Shown here piece after piece: positions 8,503 through 20,964 of a DNA stretch of 64,000 nt. Both the position numbers and the translations under genes were made by a program. The first letter of the stretch is position 1. The number at the start of each line of letters is the position of its first letter. A model generated the notes under the pieces. The model searched no databases. It was not told where the DNA came from and saw only the letters and a program-made list of their open reading frames with translations. Source of the DNA: Streptomyces sp. NBC_01353 (GTDB taxonomy: Bacteria > Actinomycetota > Actinomycetes > Streptomycetales > Streptomycetaceae); NCBI RefSeq assembly GCF_036237275.1, contig NZ_CP108352.1, positions 7,068,001-7,132,000 of the forward strand, in the 5' to 3' direction.

Positions 8503-10635
8503 TTACCGGTGGGGGAGCCGGCGGGCTTCCGCTTGTCCGGCACTGCTCGTACGGAACGGCCGGGGCGCCCGCGGACCGGCGATGCGGGTGGCCGGATCTC
8601 GACGCTCGCTGAGCGCCCGGTCCACCGCCGCGTCCAAGGAGAGCCGTCGGCCCTCCCGTACCGACGCCCCATAACGCTCCGCGCCCAGCACCGCGCCGGC
8701 CTGCCGCTCGCACAGCGCCCGCGCTCCGTTGAAGTAGCTCGAGCCGAACAGCTGCAGACCCACCGAGTCCCACACCGGCAGCGCCGCACCCTGCAGCACC
8801 GCCGCCTCCGCCGGATCACCCTCGCTCGCCGTCACCAGCGCGAGCAGCTCGATCCCCAGGACCAGACCCACCAGATCGTGGAACGTGTGGTTGATGGTCA
8901 CGCACTCGGCGAGCAGCTTCCGCGCCTCGCCGTGATCGCCCCCGCACCACGCCGCGTACGCCAGCACATAGAGCGCATACGCCCTGGTCCAACGCTCGCC
9001 GCGCTCCTCGCAGATCTCCCGCACCTCCGCGCACAGCGCGACCGCACCCTCCAGATCCCCCTGGAAGACCCGGGCCATCGCCAGCTCGACCTGCCCCATC
9101 AGCACATTGCTGTTCAGCTCGCCGAGCTCCCGGTACGCCTCCAGCGCGCAGCCGATCAGCTCCTCCGCGCGGGGCATGTCGTCCGACAGCAGCGCCAGGC
9201 AGCCCATCCGATGCGTCGCGTACGCCTCAGCCACCGGATTCCCGACCGAGCGGGCACGCTCGCCGCACTCGTGGAGCGCCGCGACCGCCGCCGTACTGTC
9301 CCCCTGCAGAATCGCCACATAGCCGAACACCCACAGCGCCTTCAGCCGGGCGTCCTCGTGCTCCGAGCCGAGCGCCAACGCCCGGTCCAGCCAGTGCCTG
9401 CCCTCCGCGAGCCGCCCGCACCCCGCCCAGTAGAACCAGAGCGTCCCGGCGAGATGCTGCGCCAGATGCCCCTCGTCCGGCTGCTCCAGACAGAGCTCCA
9501 TCGCCGCCCGCAGATTGGGCAGCGCCACGTCCGTACAGGCCGCGACCTCGGCCTGGCGCGGGCTGAACCACTCCAGCTCGCACCAGGTGGCCAGACCCAT
9601 GAACCAGTCACGGTGCCGCCGGCGCATCCGCTCCGTGTCGCCCAGCGCCGCCAGCCACTCCGCCCCGTACGCGGACACGGTGTCCAGAATCCGGTAGCGC
9701 GGACCCGCGGCGGTGTCCTCCCGCGCCACCAGCGACTGGGCGAGCAGGCCGCCGAGCACTTCGAGCACCTCGTCCGCAGGCAGGTCCGGGCCGCCGCAGA
9801 CGTACTCCACCGCCTCCAGGTCGAACGGCCCGGCGAAGACCGAGAGGCGCGCCCACAACAGCCGCTCCTCCGGAGTGCACAGCTCATGACTCCAGCCGAT
9901 CGCAGTCCGAAGCGTCTGATGGCGTGGCAGCCCGCCGCGGGCCCCGTCCGTCAGCAGCCGGAACCTGTCGTCGAGCCGGTGCAGCACCTGCTCCACCGTG
10001 AGCAGCGGCATCCGGGCGGCTGCCAGCTCCAGGGCAAGCGGAATCCCGTCGAGCCGTCGGCACAGCTCGTGCACGACGACGGGGTCCCGGTCGTCCGGCC
10101 CACCGGGCGCCCCGGCGGTACGCGCCCGTTCCTCGAACAGGCTCACACCGTCCGTCTCGTCCATCGGCGCCAGCGTGAACACCGCCTCGCCGTCCACCCG
10201 CAGCGGACGGCGGCCCATCGCGAGCACGGTCAGGCCGGGGGAGTGCCGCAGCAACTCCCGTACAAGTGGGGCGCACTCCGCCACGAGGTGCTCGAAGCCG
10301 TCGAGGACCAGCAGCAGCGTGCGCTCCGCGAGGTGCTCGGTGAGGATCTCGCGCGGGGTGCGCAGGGTGTGGTCGGTCAGGTCCAGCGCCTCGACCAGGG
10401 CGAGGGCCACCAGATCCGGGTCGCGCAGCACCGAGAGATCCGCGAGCCACACCCCGTCGACGTAGCGTTTCTGCGTGGCCGAGGCGACTCTCAGACCCAG
10501 CCGGGTCTTGCCGACACCGCCCACCCCGACGATCGTGACCAGACGGAATTCCCCCAGAAGCCGGGCCAGTTCGGCCCGCTCGTCGGCCCGTCCGATGAAC
10601 CGGTTCAGTTCCGCCGGGAGGTTGCTCCTTCGCAT
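8503..10635 (-). CDS. Large NB-ARC/TPR ATPase (AfsR-like C-terminal half without DNA-binding domain)
   Basis: About 710 residues from ATG 10635 (the frame is open to 10674). A conserved N-terminus LPAELNRFIGR precedes Walker A GVGGVGKT at about residues 37-44, Walker B LLLVLDGFEHL near 105-115 and the DGIPLALELAAARM motif (GxPLAL) typical of NB-ARC/STAND ATPases. A long helical TPR-like region fills the rest. Many homologues are fused to a SARP or LuxR DNA-binding domain. Neither is present here, and the C-terminus ends in a basic, disordered tail. It may be a signalling ATPase whose partner is encoded elsewhere. It is convergent with rpsD and divergent from the DUF948 gene. Confidence 0.8.
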   Translation of the reverse strand: MRRSNLPAELNRFIGRADERAELARLLGEFRLVTIVGVGGVGKTRLGLRVASATQKRYVDGVWLADLSVLRDPDLVALALVEALDLTDHTLRTPREILTEHLAERTLLLVLDGFEHLVAECAPLVRELLRHSPGLTVLAMGRRPLRVDGEAVFTLAPMDETDGVSLFEERARTAGAPGGPDDRDPVVVHELCRRLDGIPLALELAAARMPLLTVEQVLHRLDDRFRLLTDGARGGLPRHQTLRTAIGWSHELCTPEERLLWARLSVFAGPFDLEAVEYVCGGPDLPADEVLEVLGGLLAQSLVAREDTAAGPRYRILDTVSAYGAEWLAALGDTERMRRRHRDWFMGLATWCELEWFSPRQAEVAACTDVALPNLRAAMELCLEQPDEGHLAQHLAGTLWFYWAGCGRLAEGRHWLDRALALGSEHEDARLKALWVFGYVAILQGDSTAAVAALHECGERARSVGNPVAEAYATHRMGCLALLSDDMPRAEELIGCALEAYRELGELNSNVLMGQVELAMARVFQGDLEGAVALCAEVREICEERGERWTRAYALYVLAYAAWCGGDHGEARKLLAECVTINHTFHDLVGLVLGIELLALVTASEGDPAEAAVLQGAALPVWDSVGLQLFGSSYFNGARALCERQAGAVLGAERYGASVREGRRLSLDAAVDRALSERRDPATRIAGPRAPRPFRTSSAGQAEARRLPHR

Positions 10636-10806
10636 GGGACACGGAGCGTACTCATCCGCACGCACTCCGTACAATCGGATCGGGTGAGTCCCCTCTCCGG
10701 AGCCGCGATACGACCCCTAATGCGGTACGGGGAAAGACCCCGGGCGCGATAGGGTCGGAGGACGACTTTTGGCAAGGGGCCAACGACAAGCAGAGAGCGG
10801 TGCGGA

Positions 10807-11235
10807 GTGACCGGTGGAGAGGTTGCCGGGATTCTGGTGGCCGTGTTCTGGGCGATTCTCGTCTCCTTCCTCGCCGTGGTGCTGGTGAGGCTGGCGCAGA
10901 CGCTCAAGGCGACCACCAAGCTGGTGGCGGACGTGACCGAGCAGGCCGTGCCGCTGCTCAGCGACGCCTCCGCCACCGTGCGGTCAGCGCAGACCCAGCT
11001 CGACCGGGTCGACGCGATCGCCTCGGACGTCCAGGAGGTCACCTCCAACGCCTCCGCGCTCTCCTCCACCGTCGCCTCCACCTTCGGCGGCCCGCTCGTC
11101 AAGGTCGCGGCCTTCGGTTACGGGGTGCGCAAGGCCCTCGGCCGCGGCCGTGACGAGGCGCCGCCGGCGCCCTCGCGACGTACCGTCGTCGGTCGCACCG
11201 TGCCGGGCGCGCGACGCCGGAAGCAGAAGGGCTGA
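10807..11235 (+). CDS. DUF948 membrane protein
   Basis: A 142-residue protein with one N-terminal membrane helix (about residues 5-30, GILVAVFWAILVSFLAVVL), then a predicted coiled coil resembling methyl-accepting-type helices and a basic Arg/Lys C-terminus. The GTG at 10807 is taken as start. It is followed 6 nt later by the DUF6167 gene, which overlaps alaS, so the three probably form one operon. A TAGGGT hexamer at 10748-10753 may be the -10 element. The function is unknown. Confidence 0.82.
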   Translation: MTGGEVAGILVAVFWAILVSFLAVVLVRLAQTLKATTKLVADVTEQAVPLLSDASATVRSAQTQLDRVDAIASDVQEVTSNASALSSTVASTFGGPLVKVAAFGYGVRKALGRGRDEAPPAPSRRTVVGRTVPGARRRKQKG

Positions 11236-11241
11236 CGCGCG

Positions 11242-11592
11242 ATGTTCCGCCGTACGTTCTGGTTCACCGCAGGCGCCGCAGCGGGCGTCTGGGCCACCAC
11301 CAAGGTCAACCGGAAGCTCAAGCAGCTGACCCCGGAGAGCCTCGCCGCGCAGGCGGCGAACAAGGCGATCGAGACCGGCCACCGGCTCAAGGACTTCGCC
11401 CTCGACGTCAGGGCGGGCATGGTCCAGCGCGAGGCCGAACTGGGCGAGGCCCTCGGCCTGGAGGCACCGGTGGACGCACCGGCGGAGCGCGAGCTCCCCG
11501 GGCCGCGCCGCAGGGCGTCGCTCGATGCCACCCCGAACACCACCACGCATTCGTACCGAACGATCTCGTACAACCGGAATGAGGACCACTGA
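11242..11592 (+). CDS. DUF6167 small membrane-associated protein
   Basis: A 116-residue protein starting [21 protein letters not shown], a short hydrophobic segment that could be a single membrane anchor, followed by a helical middle and a polar C-terminal tail. Its stop codon overlaps the alaS start by one base (TGATG), indicating translational coupling. The position between the DUF948 gene and alaS is conserved in Streptomyces as far as I recall. No catalytic motif is visible and no function can be given. Confidence 0.8.
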   Translation: MFRRTFWFTAGAAAGVWATTKVNRKLKQLTPESLAAQAANKAIETGHRLKDFALDVRAGMVQREAELGEALGLEAPVDAPAERELPGPRRRASLDATPNTTTHSYRTISYNRNEDH

Positions 11593-14261
11593 TGGAGTCG
11601 GCTGAAATCCGCCGCCGCTGGCTGAGCTTCTTCGAGGAGCGCGGGCACACCGTCGTGCCTTCGGCGTCGCTCATCGCGGACGACCCGACTCTGCTTCTGG
11701 TCCCCGCGGGCATGGTTCCGTTCAAGCCGTACTTCCTCGGCGAGGTGAAGCCGCCGTTCTCGCGCGCCTCCAGCGTGCAGAAGTGCGTGCGTACGCCCGA
11801 CATCGAAGAGGTCGGCAAGACCACCCGCCACGGCACGTTCTTCCAGATGTGCGGCAACTTCTCCTTCGGCGACTACTTCAAGGAAGGCGCCATCAAGCTC
11901 GCCTGGGAGCTGCTGACCACCTCGGTGGAGCACGGCGGCTACGGGCTCGAGCCGGAGAAGCTCTGGATCACCGTCTACCAGGAGGACGACGAGGCCGAGC
12001 AGATCTGGCGCGACGTCGTCGGCGTCCCGGCCGAGCGCATCCAGCGCCTCGGCAAGAAGGACAACTACTGGTCGATGGGCGTCCCCGGCCCCTGCGGACC
12101 GTGCTCCGAGATCAACTACGACCGCGGCCCCGAGTTCGGCGTCGAGGGCGGACCGGCCGTCAACGACGAGCGGTACGTGGAGATCTGGAACCTGGTCTTC
12201 ATGCAGTACGAGCGCGGCGAGGGCACCTCGAAGGAGGACTTCGAGATCCTCGGCGACCTGCCGTCGAAGAACATCGACACCGGCCTCGGTCTCGAGCGCC
12301 TGGCGATGATCCTGCAGGGCGTACAGAACATGTACGAGACCGACACCCTCCAGGTCGTCATCGACAAGGCCACCGAACTCACCGGCGTCGCCTACGGCAA
12401 GGCCCACGAGAGCGACGTCTCGCTGCGTGTCGTGGCCGACCACATGCGTACGTCCGTGATGCTCGTCGGCGACGGTGTCACCCCCGGCAACGAGGGCCGT
12501 GGATACGTCCTGCGCCGCATCATGCGCCGCGCCATCCGCAACATGCGCCTGCTCGGCGCCACCGGTCCGGTCGTCCAGGACCTGGTCGACGTGGTCATCA
12601 ACACGATGGGCGAGCAGTACCCGGAGCTGGTCACCGACCGCAAGCGCATCGAGACCGTCGCGCTCGCCGAGGAGGCCCGCTTCCTCAAGACGCTCAACGC
12701 CGGCTCGAACGTCCTCGACGGCGCCGTCACCGAGACCAAGGCCGCCGGCAGCACGGTCCTCCCGGGCGACAAGGCGTTCCTGCTCCACGACACCTGGGGC
12801 TTCCCGATCGACCTCACCCTGGAGATCGCCGCCGAGCAGGGGCTCTCCGTGGACGAGGCCGGCTTCCGCCGCCTCATGCAGGAGCAGCGGGACAAGGCCA
12901 AGGCCGACGCCAAGGCCAAGAAGACCGGCCACGCCGACGTCGCCGCCTACCGCGAGATCGCGGACGGCAACGGCGCCACCGAGTTCACCGGCTACACCAA
13001 CACCGAGGGCGAGACCACGGTCGTCGGTCTGCTGGTCAACGGTGTTCCGTCGCCGGCCGCCTCCGAGGGCGACGAGGTCGAGGTCGTCCTCGACCGCACC
13101 CCGTTCTACGCCGAGGGCGGCGGCCAGCTCGCCGACCAGGGCCGCATCAAGCTGCACAGCGGCGCCGTCATCGAGGTCCGCGACGTCCAGCAGCCGGTCC
13201 CCGGAGTCTCCGTGCACAAGGGCTCCGTCCAGGTCGGCGAGGTGACGGTCGGCTCCACCGCCTACGCCGCCATCGACATCCGCCGCCGCCGGGCCATCGC
13301 CCGCGCCCACTCCGCCACGCACCTGACGCACCAGGCCCTGCGTGACGCGCTCGGTCCGACGGCGGCCCAGGCCGGTTCGGAGAACTCGCCCGGACGCTTC
13401 CGCTTCGACTTCGGCTCGCCGAACGCCGTGCCCGGTGCGGTCCTCATGGACGTCGAGCAGAAGATCAACGAGGTCCTCGCCCGCGAGCTCGACGTGCACG
13501 CCGAGGTCATGCCGATCGACGAGGCCAAGCGTCAGGGCGCCATCGCCGAGTTCGGCGAGAAGTACGGCGAGAAGGTCCGCGTCGTCACCATCGGCGACTT
13601 CTCCAAGGAGCTGTGCGGCGGCACGCACGTCAAGAACACCGCCGCGCTGGGCCTGGTCAAGCTGCTCGGCGAGTCGTCGATCGGCAGTGGCGTGCGCCGG
13701 GTCGAGGCCCTTGTCGGTGTCGACGCGTACAACTTCCTCGCCCGTGAGCACACGGTCGTCGCTCAGCTCCAGGAGCTGGTCAAGGGCCGCCCCGAGGAGC
13801 TCCCGGAGAAGATCTCCTCCATGCTCGGCAAGCTGAAGGACGCCGAGAAGGAGATCGAGAAGTTCCGCGCCGAGAAGGTGCTGCAGGCCGCCGCCGGTCT
13901 CGTCGAGGGCGCCAAGGACATCCGCGGCGTCGCGCTCGTCACCGGCCAGGTCCCGGACGGCACCTCCGCCGACGACCTGCGCAAGCTGGTCCTCGACGTC
14001 CGCGGCCGCATCCCGGGTGGCCGCCCGGCCGTCGTGGCCCTGTTCACCACGGCCAACGGTCGTCCGCTCACGGTCATCGCCACCAACGAGGCGGCCCGCG
14101 AGCGCGGTCTCAAGGCCGGTGAGCTCGTCCGTACGGCCGCCAAGACCCTCGGCGGCGGCGGTGGCGGCAAGCCGGACGTCGCCCAGGGCGGCGGTCAGAA
14201 CCCCGAGGCCGTCGGCGACGCCATCGACGCCGTCGAGCGCCTCGTGGTGGAGACGGCGTGA
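11592..14261 (+). CDS. alaS: Alanyl-tRNA synthetase
   Basis: An 889-residue class II synthetase of full length. The N-terminal catalytic domain contains [17 protein letters not shown] and the [13 protein letters not shown] loop. The editing domain has the zinc motif HSATH at about residues 573-577 and CGGTH near 675. The C-terminal C-Ala domain ends in a glycine-rich segment ([15 protein letters not shown]). It charges tRNA-Ala and clears Ser/Gly mischarging. It overlaps the DUF6167 gene by 1 nt and ruvX by 4 nt, so all belong to one operon. Confidence 0.97.
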   Translation: MESAEIRRRWLSFFEERGHTVVPSASLIADDPTLLLVPAGMVPFKPYFLGEVKPPFSRASSVQKCVRTPDIEEVGKTTRHGTFFQMCGNFSFGDYFKEGAIKLAWELLTTSVEHGGYGLEPEKLWITVYQEDDEAEQIWRDVVGVPAERIQRLGKKDNYWSMGVPGPCGPCSEINYDRGPEFGVEGGPAVNDERYVEIWNLVFMQYERGEGTSKEDFEILGDLPSKNIDTGLGLERLAMILQGVQNMYETDTLQVVIDKATELTGVAYGKAHESDVSLRVVADHMRTSVMLVGDGVTPGNEGRGYVLRRIMRRAIRNMRLLGATGPVVQDLVDVVINTMGEQYPELVTDRKRIETVALAEEARFLKTLNAGSNVLDGAVTETKAAGSTVLPGDKAFLLHDTWGFPIDLTLEIAAEQGLSVDEAGFRRLMQEQRDKAKADAKAKKTGHADVAAYREIADGNGATEFTGYTNTEGETTVVGLLVNGVPSPAASEGDEVEVVLDRTPFYAEGGGQLADQGRIKLHSGAVIEVRDVQQPVPGVSVHKGSVQVGEVTVGSTAYAAIDIRRRRAIARAHSATHLTHQALRDALGPTAAQAGSENSPGRFRFDFGSPNAVPGAVLMDVEQKINEVLARELDVHAEVMPIDEAKRQGAIAEFGEKYGEKVRVVTIGDFSKELCGGTHVKNTAALGLVKLLGESSIGSGVRRVEALVGVDAYNFLAREHTVVAQLQELVKGRPEELPEKISSMLGKLKDAEKEIEKFRAEKVLQAAAGLVEGAKDIRGVALVTGQVPDGTSADDLRKLVLDVRGRIPGGRPAVVALFTTANGRPLTVIATNEAARERGLKAGELVRTAAKTLGGGGGGKPDVAQGGGQNPEAVGDAIDAVERLVVETA

Positions 14262-14728
14262 CGATGCGTCGCGGCCGTCGACTCGCGATCGACGTCGGGG
14301 ACGCCCGGATCGGGGTCGCCTCGTGCGACCCCGACGGGGTCCTCGCCACTCCGGTGGAGACCGTGCCGGGACGTGATGTCCCGGCCGCCCACCGGCGGCT
14401 GAGGCAGATCGTCGAGGAGTACGAACCGATCGAGGTCGTCGTGGGCCTGCCCCGCTCGCTCAGCGGGCGGGAGGGCCCGGCGGCCACCAAGGTCCGCGCC
14501 TTCGCACAGGAGATGGCGAAGGGCATCGCGCCGATCCCGGTCCGCCTGGTCGACGAGCGGATGACGACGGTCACGGCCACACAGGGCCTGCGGGCCTCGG
14601 GGGTGAAGTCGAAGAAGGGCCGGTCCGTCATCGATCAGGCGGCCGCTGTGATCATCCTTCAGAATGCTCTTGAGTCCGAACGGGTATCAGGTAATCCGCC
14701 CGGCGAGGGCGTCGAAGTGGTCATCTGA
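14258..14728 (+). CDS. ruvX: Putative pre-16S rRNA nuclease RuvX/YqgF
   Basis: A 156-residue RNase H-fold protein with the [15 protein letters not shown]-terminal motif, [20 protein letters not shown] and [11 protein letters not shown]. Together these hold the acidic active-site residues of the YqgF family, linked to 16S rRNA 5' maturation. The GTG start overlaps the alaS stop (GTGA), giving translational coupling. The usual alaS-ruvX-mltG order is kept. The C-terminus is slightly longer than in E. coli. Confidence 0.92.
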   Translation: MTMRRGRRLAIDVGDARIGVASCDPDGVLATPVETVPGRDVPAAHRRLRQIVEEYEPIEVVVGLPRSLSGREGPAATKVRAFAQEMAKGIAPIPVRLVDERMTTVTATQGLRASGVKSKKGRSVIDQAAAVIILQNALESERVSGNPPGEGVEVVI

Positions 14729-14829
14729 TCGCGATACGGTAACGTTCCGCGCGATGCGGTGGTGTTCGAACAGCTACCGCACAACGTAGAGGCGGATCGT
14801 CCGGAAGCCTCGCGGCTGTTTGGGGATCG

Positions 14830-16587
14830 ATGACTGAGTATGGCCGGGGCTCCAGCTCCGAACCGTGGCATCCCGCGGACCCGTTGTACGGGGACCAGGG
14901 ATGGGGAGGCCAGCAGCAGCCGTACCCGCAGCAGGCGCAGTACGGCCAGGACCAGTACGGCCAGGGGCAGCTCGGCCAGGACCAGTACGCCCAGGAGCAG
15001 TACGCCCAGGGCTCGTACGCCCAGGACCCGTACGGTCAGGGCGGGCAGCAGGGGTACGACCCGCAGTACCAGCAGCAGCCTCAGCAGCAGCACCAGCAGG
15101 GTCAGCAGCCTCAGCAGTACAGCGATCCGCAGTACGGCAATCAGTCCTACGGCGGGCAGCAGGGGTACCCCGGGCAGGGCTACGACACGCCCGGGTACCC
15201 CGCACAGCAGTACGACGCGGGCTGGGAGACGGGTCAGACGGCCATGCCGTACGGCACGACTCCCGCCGATCAGTACGGCGGCCAGAACCCTGATCTCTAT
15301 GGCACCCCCGAGGCGTACCCGCCGCCGCAGCCCCCGAGCCGGCGGCAGGGTCCGCCGGAGCAGGTGATCGACTGGGACGCGGAGCCCGAGGAAGAGGAGC
15401 GGCACCCCTTCTTCACGGGCGAGGACGGCGCCGATGACGACTACGACGACGACCCCTCCGACGACGGCTCGTCGCGGGGCGGTCGCGACCGGCGGGGCGG
15501 CAAGGGCCAGAAGAACAAGAAGGGCAAGAACGGAGTCGCGTGCCTGGTCGTCGCCCTCGTCCTCGCGGGCGGTGTCGGTGGCATCGGCTACTTCGGCTAC
15601 CAGTTCTGGCAGGGTCAGTTCGGCGCGGCACCCGACTACGCGGGCGACGGCAGCGGCGAGGTCACCGTCGAGATCCCCAAGGATTCCGGCGGCTACGAGA
15701 TCGGCAACATCCTCAAGAAGGAAGGCGTCGTCAAGAGCGTGGACGCCTTCGTCGCCGCGCAGGGGAAGCACCCCAAGGGCCTTTCGATCCAGGCCGGTGT
15801 CTACACGCTGAAGAAGGAGATGTCGGCGGAGAGCGCCGTCGCGATGATGCTCGACCCGGCGAGCCAGGCGAACTTCGTGATCCCCGAAGGCAAGCGGAAC
15901 GTCTGGGTCTACGAGCAGATCGACAAGAAGCTCGAGCTCAAGGCGGGCACGACGCAGGAAGCTGCCAAGGCGAATGCCAAGGACCTCGGCCTGCCGGACT
16001 GGGCGACCAATCACGCAGACCTGAAGGACCCGCTCGAAGGCTTCCTGTTCCCGGCGAGCTACCCCGTGGCCAAGGGCAACAAGCCCGAGGACGTCCTGCG
16101 CAAGATGGTCTCCCGCTCCAACGCGGAGTATGCGAAGTACGACCTGGAGGCCAAGGCGAAGCAGCTCGGGGTGGAGAGCCCGTGGGAGCTCATCACGATC
16201 GCGAGCCTCGTCCAGGCCGAGGGCACCTCGCACGACGACTTCCGCAAGATGGCCGAGGTCGTCTACAACCGGCTCAAGCCCACCAACCCGCAGACCTACG
16301 GCAAGCTCGAGTTCGACTCGACGTACAACTACATCAAGAACCAGAGCAAGATCGACCTCTCGCTTGCCGAGCTGCGGAAGTACGACAACGTCTACAACAC
16401 GTACTACTACAAGGGCCTGCCGCCCGGTCCGATCGGGAACCCGGGCAACGAGGCACTGAAGGGCGTGGTGAACCCGACGAGCGAAGGCTGGTACTACTTC
16501 ATCTCGCTCGACGGCAAGACGTCCAAGTTCACCAAGACGAACGCCGATCACCAGAAGCTCGTCAACGAGTTCAACAAGTCGAGGTAG
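14830..16587 (+). CDS. mltG: Endolytic murein transglycosylase MltG with long Gln/Tyr/Gly-rich N-terminus
   Basis: A 585-residue protein. Residues about 20-160 are a low-complexity cytoplasmic region built on repeats such as QYGQDQYGQG and QYAQEQYAQG. An acidic patch and a KGQKNKKGKNG basic stretch follow, then one membrane helix at about 236-258. The YceG/MltG periplasmic domain has the catalytic glutamate at about residue 464 in LVQAEG and a C-terminal YNTYYYKGLPPGPIGNPG motif. MltG cuts nascent peptidoglycan glycan strands. E. coli MltG is about 340 residues, so the excess is the N-terminal tail. aroE follows after 5 nt. Confidence 0.93.
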   Translation: MTEYGRGSSSEPWHPADPLYGDQGWGGQQQPYPQQAQYGQDQYGQGQLGQDQYAQEQYAQGSYAQDPYGQGGQQGYDPQYQQQPQQQHQQGQQPQQYSDPQYGNQSYGGQQGYPGQGYDTPGYPAQQYDAGWETGQTAMPYGTTPADQYGGQNPDLYGTPEAYPPPQPPSRRQGPPEQVIDWDAEPEEEERHPFFTGEDGADDDYDDDPSDDGSSRGGRDRRGGKGQKNKKGKNGVACLVVALVLAGGVGGIGYFGYQFWQGQFGAAPDYAGDGSGEVTVEIPKDSGGYEIGNILKKEGVVKSVDAFVAAQGKHPKGLSIQAGVYTLKKEMSAESAVAMMLDPASQANFVIPEGKRNVWVYEQIDKKLELKAGTTQEAAKANAKDLGLPDWATNHADLKDPLEGFLFPASYPVAKGNKPEDVLRKMVSRSNAEYAKYDLEAKAKQLGVESPWELITIASLVQAEGTSHDDFRKMAEVVYNRLKPTNPQTYGKLEFDSTYNYIKNQSKIDLSLAELRKYDNVYNTYYYKGLPPGPIGNPGNEALKGVVNPTSEGWYYFISLDGKTSKFTKTNADHQKLVNEFNKSR

Positions 16588-16592
16588 AACTG

Positions 16593-17423
16593 ATGCCGTC
16601 CACGCGGCGCGCGGCCGTCCTGGGCTCGCCGATCGCCCACTCGCTCTCCCCGGTCCTGCACCGGGCGGCCTACGCCGCGCTCGGCCTCGACAGCTGGTCG
16701 TACGACCGGTTCGAGGTCGACGAGGCCGGGCTTCCCGGGTTCGTCGCCGGGCTGGACGACTCCTGGGCCGGCCTGTCGCTGACCATGCCGCTCAAGCGGG
16801 CGATCATCCCGCTGCTCGACGAGATCAGCGACACGGCCGCATCGGTGGAGGCCGTGAACACCGTGGTCCTCACCGAGGACGGCCGCCGCGTCGGCGACAA
16901 CACCGACATCCCCGGCCTGGTCGCCGCCCTGCGCGAGCGGGGCGTGGAGAAGGTGGAGTCCGCCGCCGTCCTCGGCGCCGGCGCCACCGCCTCCTCGGCG
17001 CTCGCCGCGCTGGCGCGCATCTGCGCGGGCCCCGTCACCGCGTACGTGCGGAGCGAGGCGCGGGCCGAGGAGATGCGCGGCTGGGGCGAGCAGCTCGGAG
17101 TGGACGTCCGTACCGCGGACTGGGGGAGCGCGGCGGAGGCGTTCGCGTCCCCGCTCGTGATCGCGACCACGCCCGCCGGGACGACGGACTCCCTGGCACC
17201 CGAGGTCTCCGGCGCTCCCGGCACCCTCTTCGACGTGCTCTACCACCCCTGGCCGACCCCGCTCGCCGCGGCCTGGTCCGCGCAGGGCGGAACGGTCCTC
17301 GGCGGCCTGGACCTCCTGGTCCACCAGGCCGTCCTTCAGGTCGAACGGATGACCGGCCGCGCCCCGGCGCCGCTCGAGGCGATGCGGCAGGCGGGCACCG
17401 AGGCCCTCGCGTCCAACGCGTAA
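16593..17423 (+). CDS. aroE: Shikimate dehydrogenase
   Basis: A 276-residue enzyme reducing 3-dehydroshikimate with NADPH. Motifs: AVLGSPIAHSLSPVLHRAAY (shikimate site), LTMPLKRAIIP with the catalytic lysine, EAVNTVV, GDNTDIPG with the catalytic aspartate, and AVLGAGATASS (nucleotide loop). The start is ATG 16593, with GAGG 8 nt upstream. The gene sits 5 nt behind mltG and at the head of the aro genes, although a 178-nt gap separates it from aroC. Confidence 0.94.
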   Translation: MPSTRRAAVLGSPIAHSLSPVLHRAAYAALGLDSWSYDRFEVDEAGLPGFVAGLDDSWAGLSLTMPLKRAIIPLLDEISDTAASVEAVNTVVLTEDGRRVGDNTDIPGLVAALRERGVEKVESAAVLGAGATASSALAALARICAGPVTAYVRSEARAEEMRGWGEQLGVDVRTADWGSAAEAFASPLVIATTPAGTTDSLAPEVSGAPGTLFDVLYHPWPTPLAAAWSAQGGTVLGGLDLLVHQAVLQVERMTGRAPAPLEAMRQAGTEALASNA

Positions 17424-17601
17424 CCCATGGCGTGACAGCGTGCCGGTGCCCCCGCCAGCTGACATATTCGTCCCGTGCATCGTCCGATAACTGGACCTGA
17501 ACCGGGATCGGCCGCCGAACGTGGGAGGATCGATGACGGCGGGCCAGGGCCGCGCACCTGGTCGCGCCAAGCAGTTCTGGGCGCGAGCATGAGGAGCATC
17601 G

Positions 17602-18782
17602 TTGAGCAGGTTGCGCTGGCTGACCGCCGGAGAGTCCCACGGACCCGCGCTGGTCGCGACGCTGGAGGGCCTTCCCGCCGGCGTCCCGGTCACCACGGAG
17701 CTCGTGGCGGACCACCTCGCGCGGCGGCGCCTCGGCTATGGGCGCGGCGCGCGCATGAAGTTCGAGCAGGACGAGATCACCTTCCTGGGCGGTGTCCGCC
17801 ACGGGCTCTCCCTCGGCTCGCCGATCGCCGTGATGGTCGGCAACACCGAGTGGCCCAAGTGGGAGAAGGTCATGGCGGCCGACCCGGTCGACCCCGCCGA
17901 GCTCAAGGAGACGGGCCGCAACGCGCCCCTGACCCGGCCCCGCCCCGGGCACGCCGATCTCGCCGGTATGCAGAAGTACGGCTTCGACGAGGCCCGGCCG
18001 ATCCTGGAGCGCGCCAGCGCCCGTGAGACCGCCGCCCGCGTCGCCCTCGGAGCCGTCGCCCGGTCCTTCATCAAGGAGGCCGCGGGCATCGAGATCGTCT
18101 CCCACGTCGTGGAGCTGGCGGCCGCCAAGGCCCCGTACGGCGTCTACCCGACCCCCGCCGACGTCGAGAAGCTCGACGCCGACCCCGTGCGCTGCCTCGA
18201 CGCGGACGCGTCGAAGGCGATGGTCGCGGAGATCGACCAGGCCCACAAGGACGGCGACACCCTCGGCGGCGTCGTCGAGGTCCTGGCGTACGGCGTGCCC
18301 GTCGGCCTCGGCTCCCACGTCCACTGGGACCGCCGCCTCGACGCGCGGCTCGCCGCCGCGCTCATGGGCATCCAGGCCATCAAGGGCGTCGAGGTCGGCG
18401 ACGGCTTCGAGCTCGCCCGTGTGCCCGGCTCGAAGGCGCACGACGAGATCGTGCGGACCGACGAAGGCATCAAGCGCACCACCGGCCGCTCCGGCGGCAC
18501 CGAGGGCGGCCTGACCACCGGCGAACTGCTCCGCGTCCGCGCCGCGATGAAGCCGATCGCGACGGTCCCGCGCGCGCTCGCCACCGTCGACGTCGCCACC
18601 GGCGAGGCCACCCAGGCCCACCACCAGCGCTCCGACGTCTGCGCCGTCCCCGCCGCCGGCATCGTCGCCGAAGCCATGGTCGCGCTCGTCCTCGCGGACG
18701 CCGTCGTCGAGAAGTTCGGCGGCGACAGCGTCCCGGAGACCCGCCGCAACGTCCAGTCGTACCTCGACAACCTTCAGATCCG

Positions 18783-18786
<4 letters not shown>
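17602..18786 (+). CDS. aroC: Chorismate synthase
   Basis: A 394-residue FMN-dependent enzyme with TTG as likely start codon. Signature motifs are [15 protein letters not shown] near the N-terminus, [51 protein letters not shown] in sections, and [12 protein letters not shown]. It converts 5-enolpyruvylshikimate-3-phosphate to chorismate, the last shared step of aromatic biosynthesis. Its stop overlaps the aroK start. The 178 nt upstream contain no other gene and probably hold a promoter. Confidence 0.96.
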
Positions 18787-20835
<2,049 letters not shown>

Positions 20836-20880
20836 CAGCGAGCGGCCCCGGAGGCGAACTCGTCTCGCAGGGCACTTCGG

Positions 20881-20920
20881 ACCGCCCCCGGCCGTTCCCC
20901 CTGTGGGGGCCGGGGGCGGT
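20881..20920 (+). terminator. Hairpin ending the aro operon
   Basis: Arms ACCGCCCCCGGC (20881-20892) and the exact complement (20909-20920) around a 16-nt loop, 45 nt after the aroQ stop and before the next gene. Likely factor-independent or stem-only terminator. Confidence 0.7.
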
Positions 20921-20964
20921 AACGTTCCTGGAAGTATCGGCCGTACGAGACGGAGTGGCACCGG

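Noticed and set aside
8509..10752. Open plus-strand frame of about 750 codons opposite the STAND ATPase
   Set aside because: The translation is Arg/Gln/Pro-rich with no motif, whereas the minus strand has Walker A/B and GxPLAL motifs in order.
11118..13751. Long frame antisense to alaS
   Set aside because: Mirror of alaS codon bias. There is no ribosome site and no recognisable domain.
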